This document shows positions 59,964 to 64,000 of a stretch of DNA of 64,000 bases, piece by piece; position 1 is the first letter of the stretch; every line of letters starts with the position of its first letter. The position numbers were made by a program, and so were the translations under genes. The notes below the pieces were generated by a model, which had not been told where the DNA came from, ran no database searches, and saw nothing but the letters and a program-made list of their open reading frames with translations. The stretch is from positions 1-64,000 of the IMG/VR virus record IMGVR_UViG_3300035211_000050. One strand, 5' to 3'. Origin of the DNA: a virus.

Positions 59964-60344
59964 TTATTTAGAAAGTTCTAAAATAATACTATAAGAATCA
60001 CCAGAAGAATGTCCTACTGTAGTAAACAATAGATCTCCTGTAACACCAGTACCAGCATTATTTACAATTCCTCCAAAAGAAGTAAAGTCAAGACAACCAA
60101 CTTGATCAGCGCCAAGAGCAAAAGCAAGTACATTAGCTGTGGCATCCCATAACATTTGTACTGCCATACCATTTGTTGCATACCAGATTTTAGTAATTTT
60201 GACTTTGGTAGGAGTATTAACAAGAGCACTTACATCTACTTTAACAACAGCGCTCTCACCAGTACCATCTGAAATGTTGGTAAGTTTTATGATTGTTTTC
60301 TTTGATCCATCAAACAGAGTTTGAGAAGTGACTGCATCAGACAT
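59964..60344 (-). CDS. Small head-associated protein, 126 aa
   Basis: Beta-rich, with KLTNISDGTGESAVVKVDVS and TKVKITKIWYATNGMAVQML, typical of a conserved structural protein near podoviral capsid genes; perhaps decoration. AAGGAG upstream. Confidence 0.6.
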   Translation of the reverse strand: MSDAVTSQTLFDGSKKTIIKLTNISDGTGESAVVKVDVSALVNTPTKVKITKIWYATNGMAVQMLWDATANVLAFALGADQVGCLDFTSFGGIVNNAGTGVTGDLLFTTVGHSSGDSYSIILELSK

Positions 60345-60371
60345 GATATTACTCCTTGATAATGGTAGTTA

Positions 60372-60401
60372 AATGGTCCCTACAAGATTGCAAGGACCAT
60401 T
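60372..60401. terminator. Stem-loop between 60344 and 60426
   Basis: AATGGTCC pairs with GGACCATT across 14 bases. Lies in the gap before the 126-aa gene; may attenuate transcription. No long U-tract on either strand. Confidence 0.4.
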
Positions 60402-60425
60402 AGAATAATCAGCAAGTTCAAATTA

Positions 60426-61415
60426 TCATGAACCATCAACTGCTACAGCAAGACCAGTAGTCGGATCAGCAGGAACAGATCCACCAACAACATATACACC
60501 ACTGCTGGCTGTTGCAAGAGCACTGATATCAAGATAAGCTGGATCAATAACAAGGATCTTGCCTTCTGTCTGTGCGGCATCTAATGAGATCGCTACTGCA
60601 GGATCAGCTGAGGCAAGAATGGCATTCATAAAGAGAGGCTTTCTGAGAATCATTCTACGCTCAACATCTGTTGCAGTTGTGCTATGAATGCAAGAAGTAG
60701 CATTTGTAGCAGCTTTGGTAAGAAATTCACAATTATTAAACTCTACATCGCGGGCAGCTTTTCCGGTAATTGTTTCTCTGGTCAACAATACACAAGGCCT
60801 GGATTTACTTGATCCACCTTTTTCATTAACCAGGTCACCAAAAACACAGAAATTGTACTGAGAGCTGTCACCATTACAAAGAAGTTCAGCAGCTAAATCA
60901 TCTGTAAGATCAGTTGATTTGAAGATCTCACAGAAGTTCATTACAGTGTACTCACCACCATCAGCAAAGGCATAAATGCCTTCTGCGACTGTATTGGCAT
61001 TGATAACTTTTATATTGCTAAAGCTGTTGCGAACTCCGGTATTGAGAATCGTTGCAATGTTGGAAGAGCCGGAAGATAATGTAGAACTGATCTTCGCATT
61101 CTGCCCAAACATTCTTCCACCAGGATCATAACCAAATATATGCATGCGGTTTTTATCTACTGTCAGCATCTCTGTCAATACATGAGTGCTGTTGCCCATT
61201 AGAGCAATTCCTTGATTTTTGTTTGAAGTAATCTTTGACTCCGCATAAGCAATGGTTTTCCATGGACGATTGACAGCATTAGATTTCACACCAACACCAT
61301 CACTACCATTACCATAATCCACGAAGAAACATTCCGTAATTCCTTGAGGAAATCCATTAATCATTGGAATACCATCCCATGTTGGTATCCCTTTTCCAAA
61401 ATTAAATCTTCCCAT
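60426..61415 (-). CDS. Beta-helix-like head protein, 329 aa
   Basis: Short, repeated beta turns with Asn/Gly (HIFGYDPGGRMFGQNAKIS; NFCEIFKSTDL; VEFNNCEFLTK) suggest a right-handed parallel beta helix. Directly behind the capsid gene, where decoration or head-fibre proteins are found. Not obviously enzymatic. AAGGAG upstream. Confidence 0.6.
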   Translation of the reverse strand: MGRFNFGKGIPTWDGIPMINGFPQGITECFFVDYGNGSDGVGVKSNAVNRPWKTIAYAESKITSNKNQGIALMGNSTHVLTEMLTVDKNRMHIFGYDPGGRMFGQNAKISSTLSSGSSNIATILNTGVRNSFSNIKVINANTVAEGIYAFADGGEYTVMNFCEIFKSTDLTDDLAAELLCNGDSSQYNFCVFGDLVNEKGGSSKSRPCVLLTRETITGKAARDVEFNNCEFLTKAATNATSCIHSTTATDVERRMILRKPLFMNAILASADPAVAISLDAAQTEGKILVIDPAYLDISALATASSGVYVVGGSVPADPTTGLAVAVDGS

Positions 61416-61436
61416 AGTAATCTACTCCTTTTAGAG

Positions 61437-61465
61437 TGGCTACCCCTACCAATTAGAGGTAGCCA
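61437..61465. terminator. Stem-loop after the capsid gene
   Basis: TGGCTACC pairs with GGTAGCCA around a 13-base loop. Placed between capsid and beta-helix genes, it may reduce read-through so that capsid is made in excess. Confidence 0.45.
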
Positions 61466-61492
61466 GATTAGTTATTAAAATAAATACTTGCC

Positions 61493-61506
61493 GTTCACAA
61501 ATGAAC
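61493..61506. repeat. GTTCA-N4-TGAAC palindrome, copy 7
   Basis: GTTCACAAATGAAC, 9 bases past the capsid stop. On the coding strand it reads GTTCATTTGTGAAC followed by ggcaag, the same flank as the rightward copies. Confidence 0.7.
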
Positions 61507-61515
61507 AACAATTAG

Positions 61516-62436
61516 TTATGCTCCGGGAGATCCGAAAATTCCTCTTGGATCGGTCCAACCAAATGAACCTCTGAATGTTGCCTTGAATTTGGCGTTCTCA
61601 GTATCGAAATCATTCTCAGATCCGAAAGCATCAGCGCGCCTTTCCATGTACTTCAGGCCATCAGGACAATTGGTTTTAATAAACCAAGCATCAGTATCAG
61701 TCAGATAATGATTTACAGCAATGCCTTTCGGAAACTTCTTTGTAGCTTTAATGGCATTTATATCATTATTAGCTGTTCCTGACTGGCCAATGGATTCGAG
61801 AATCCTAAATGCATCAAATTCCAAATCCGGAGGAATAATAAGCTGCTGAGGCATAATTGCTATTGTAAGACCACGATCAGTCTTAAACGCAGCAATATCG
61901 ATACAAGCCTGCTCAAGAGCTTCTTCACTCAGGTCAGCGGCAGTTGCAAGTTCATTTCTCCATGTACCGCCTGACTTATTCGGATGGTCATCAGCGCACA
62001 ACTCTTTACCATCAGAATTAGCTCCCATAGTATAAGAACTATTGAAAGCTCTATTGAGTATATTAGCTCCAACAATTTCTTTGGTCTGCCGAATTGAGAA
62101 AGCAAGAGCATTTGCTCGCCTCAGAGAAACTGTAACCGCAATACCATCTTCATACATCTCACGAGTTATGATAAAACCAAGTCCGTAAGTAATATGAACA
62201 TAGCGATTAACAAATGCCTGTTCCTGAGAATCGTAAGCAATTCCACTGCCCTCAGTCTTTATTGCAGCAAGACCAAATCCAGTTACACCGGCCTCTTCTT
62301 CATAGGCCCGGCCGGATTTCATTACTTCAAAGATATCCTTGTATTCAATTGGATATTCTTTGTACTTCTGGCCAAACCAGGTTCTGACACCTGGAATCAA
62401 ATCTTTCGCAAAATTACTGGTTGAAATAACTCCCAT
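61516..62436 (-). CDS. Major capsid protein, HK97 fold, 306 aa
   Basis: Forms the icosahedral shell. YGLGFIITREMYEDG (E-loop/spine region), ADLSEEALEQACIDIAAF and LKYMERRADAFGSENDFDTE are typical of capsid proteins in podoviruses that lack a long N-terminal scaffold. Less AT-rich codons, as expected for a very abundant protein. AAGGAGGG upstream. Confidence 0.9.
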   Translation of the reverse strand: MGVISTSNFAKDLIPGVRTWFGQKYKEYPIEYKDIFEVMKSGRAYEEEAGVTGFGLAAIKTEGSGIAYDSQEQAFVNRYVHITYGLGFIITREMYEDGIAVTVSLRRANALAFSIRQTKEIVGANILNRAFNSSYTMGANSDGKELCADDHPNKSGGTWRNELATAADLSEEALEQACIDIAAFKTDRGLTIAIMPQQLIIPPDLEFDAFRILESIGQSGTANNDINAIKATKKFPKGIAVNHYLTDTDAWFIKTNCPDGLKYMERRADAFGSENDFDTENAKFKATFRGSFGWTDPRGIFGSPGA

Positions 62437-62450
62437 AGTATGATCCCTCC

Positions 62451-63053
62451 TTATACGTCAACGACTGTAACTTGTTCACGATAAGCATGCTCAGCAAGGA
62501 GGACTTCCCATTTACAATGTTCACCAAGAACATTATCCTCGCGATTCACTGCACGCAAAATTCTGAGATTCCCAGCAGTATCAGTACCAGTATCACTGGA
62601 ATCAATTTCAATACCGCTAAGTCCAGTAGTCGTACTACCACCACCATCAACAAAGTTTGCCGCAAGGCCAACCATGTCAGCAGTAATAGTATTACCATCA
62701 CTGTCTTCCTGAACCTCAAAAATAACAAATGGATCATCAACAACAAGAGCATACATTGCTGTACTTGCCACACGATACTTCATGTTGGGATTATCAGGAT
62801 TGCCCATAACCTGGGGCTGTAAACCAAATCCAATAATTACACCAACATTTGTAACATCTCCAGCATCCGATTTTGCAATAGAAGGATATTTCCCTGAAGC
62901 ATCTGCAGATCCAGCCAATTTAACAATGTCACCTATAAACATTGCATCAGTATCAGTAGCTGGAATATAATACACATTTGCTTTTCCATTCCATGGACTG
63001 CCATTCAAGTTTTTGATTGGTTTAAGTCCAGAAGGTCTATCTAAATTTGCCAT
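62451..63053 (-). CDS. Head-associated protein, 200 aa
   Basis: Beta-rich; PSGLKPIKNLNGSPWNGKAN at the start and KYRVASTAMYALVVDDPFVI in the middle. A homologous type of protein is regularly found directly before the capsid gene in podoviruses; probably decoration or assembly. Confidence 0.65.
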   Translation of the reverse strand: MANLDRPSGLKPIKNLNGSPWNGKANVYYIPATDTDAMFIGDIVKLAGSADASGKYPSIAKSDAGDVTNVGVIIGFGLQPQVMGNPDNPNMKYRVASTAMYALVVDDPFVIFEVQEDSDGNTITADMVGLAANFVDGGGSTTTGLSGIEIDSSDTGTDTAGNLRILRAVNREDNVLGEHCKWEVLLAEHAYREQVTVVDV

Positions 63054-63071
63054 ATTTTACCTCACTAAAAG

Positions 63072-63473
63072 TTATGAAATTTGCACTTTTCCGTGAAGTC
63101 CATCAGCTTCTGACTGAGTAGAGTTCCTATTAATTTCTTTCTCAATTGCAGTAATTTTATCCTGAGCAATTTTTTGATCCTCATTATAAAATTCTTCAGG
63201 AATTTCCATAAGAACTTTTCTCTGCCCATCGCCTTGAGAACTTACACTGCTTCCAAGTTGATTTGGTTTCCCAATTTTTTCATCACCAACTTGAATATCC
63301 TCTTCCACGATTGAATAACCAGCATCTTTAAAACGCTGAATACGATCTCCCTTATCGTTAACGAATCGGCGCACGAAGCCAGTCCTTTTCGGTGCAGTTA
63401 ATACGTTACGTGTTCCCAATGGAATTCTTTTCCGAGATTCTTCCTTCTTAACATTTGTTGCTTGCTCAGTCAT
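63072..63473 (-). CDS. Conserved head-region protein, 133 aa
   Basis: KRIPLGTRNVLTAPKRTGFV with RRFVNDKGDRIQRFKDAGYS is a pattern of small podoviral proteins encoded between scaffold and capsid. Role unknown. Confidence 0.6.
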   Translation of the reverse strand: MTEQATNVKKEESRKRIPLGTRNVLTAPKRTGFVRRFVNDKGDRIQRFKDAGYSIVEEDIQVGDEKIGKPNQLGSSVSSQGDGQRKVLMEIPEEFYNEDQKIAQDKITAIEKEINRNSTQSEADGLHGKVQIS

Positions 63474-63474
63474 T

Positions 63475-64000
63475 TTATGCCTCCTGCATTTTTGCTACAT
63501 CACTTATATATTGTTCTTCTGTCATCACTCCAGATTTTACAAATTGATTCATAATTGCTGTTTGTTCTGGAGTAAGATCTGCTTTTGTAAAAGTAGGTTT
63601 TTCATTCCCAGGTTTTCTAGCACTTTCTACAGGGCTAGCAGGGCCAATTACTTTTTTCTGCCCATTATTGTTTTCGTCCTTATCAGAAAGATTCTCAAGC
63701 TTATCTTTCTTTACTTCTTTATCATTCTTTACTTCGTTTGGTTTTTTAAACTTTTCAGGGAATACTTCCTCTACTTTTTTTCGAACCATTTTATAGATTC
63801 GTTCTAATGGAGCGCCCTTATAATCCTGGGCAACTGTCTCAGCATAAGCAGCCATATCATCATCTATCAGATACCACTGGTTATCTTTGACCCAATCATC
63901 AAAAACAGGGTTATTAGAAGATGGTTTTTCAGTTATTGGTTCTTCCATGTCCTTCTGTAAGTCATCAATCTTTTTGTCAATTGCATCTACCGTATCAACA
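63475..64000 (-). CDS. Scaffold-like protein, C-terminal part (partial)
   Basis: The frame is open to the right edge with no stop. The ATG at 63948 is internal: upstream codons continue a coiled coil (VDTVDAIDKKIDDLQKD), so the true start lies outside. Highly charged and helical; the end (LTPEQTAIMNQFVKSGVMTE) resembles scaffold C-termini that bind capsid. Position before the capsid cluster agrees. Confidence 0.65.
   Translation of the reverse strand, partial: VDTVDAIDKKIDDLQKDMEEPITEKPSSNNPVFDDWVKDNQWYLIDDDMAAYAETVAQDYKGAPLERIYKMVRKKVEEVFPEKFKKPNEVKNDKEVKKDKLENLSDKDENNNGQKKVIGPASPVESARKPGNEKPTFTKADLTPEQTAIMNQFVKSGVMTEEQYISDVAKMQEA

Noticed and set aside
1149-61506. GTTCA-N4-TGAAC as LexA/SOS boxes
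   Set aside because: The half-sites are inverted relative to the GAAC-N4-GTTC box, and most copies follow stop codons instead of preceding starts. No LexA or cI-like gene was recognised.

Overview
The window reads as most of the genome of an AT-rich, tailed, double-stranded DNA bacteriophage. Morphology is probably podoviral: there is a HK97-type capsid, a short-tail adaptor-like gene, very large ejection-type proteins and no tape-measure gene in view. Signs of a Gram-negative host are a lipobox protein and an M15 endopeptidase in the lysis region, several Sec-type signal peptides, and an array of sigma-54-like promoter sequences. The host cannot be named from sequence alone. No tRNA, rRNA, CRISPR array, integrase or insertion sequence was seen.

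Layout. Terminase small subunit and the start of the large subunit read leftward off the left edge (899 to 1). A gene-poor control region (900-2019) follows; it carries four tandem sigma-54-like promoters, a strong sigma-70 promoter and repeated operator-like boxes. A second gene-poor block (2847-3290) has a 53-bp inverted repeat around an AT-rich core, a candidate origin or control element. From about 1.8 to 42.0 kb nearly all genes read rightward in tightly packed, often overlapping arrays. Up to 11.6 kb these are mostly small unknown genes. Then come a conserved 684/126-aa pair, a UvrD-like helicase, an alarmone-hydrolase-like HD protein, a structured non-coding segment (17.6-17.9 kb), an acyl carrier protein, a Cas4/RecB-like nuclease, a Sak4-like ATPase and a probable single-strand binding protein. 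Further right are a ClpP-like protease, a deoxyribonucleotidase, a Thg1-like protein, a split NAD-dependent DNA ligase with an HNH gene between its halves, a polynucleotide-kinase-like enzyme, a ParB-methyltransferase fusion, a uracil-glycosylase/family A polymerase fusion, a DUF3987 ATPase, a DEDDh exonuclease and ThyX. These form a recombination-dependent replication and nucleotide-metabolism module.

A hairpin at 42.03-42.06 kb separates this arm from the leftward late arm (42.08-64.0 kb). Read in transcription order from the right edge, that arm holds a scaffold-like protein, two head-associated proteins, the major capsid protein, a beta-helix-like protein, small head/tail proteins, adaptor, tail and fibre proteins, two large virion/ejection proteins and the lysis genes. 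Since terminase exits the left edge in the same direction as this arm enters from the right, the parent molecule is probably circular or circularly permuted, with the rest of TerL and the portal outside the window.

The least explained features are: (i) the sigma-54-like array; (ii) a 14-bp palindrome GTTCA-N4-TGAAC found seven times, usually just after stop codons; (iii) the structured segment before the acyl carrier protein; (iv) small genes inserted behind three larger genes, each followed by a second copy of the larger gene's 3-prime end; (v) a shared C-terminal tail on four otherwise unrelated small proteins; and (vi) Shine-Dalgarno sequences placed in the loops of perfect hairpins.
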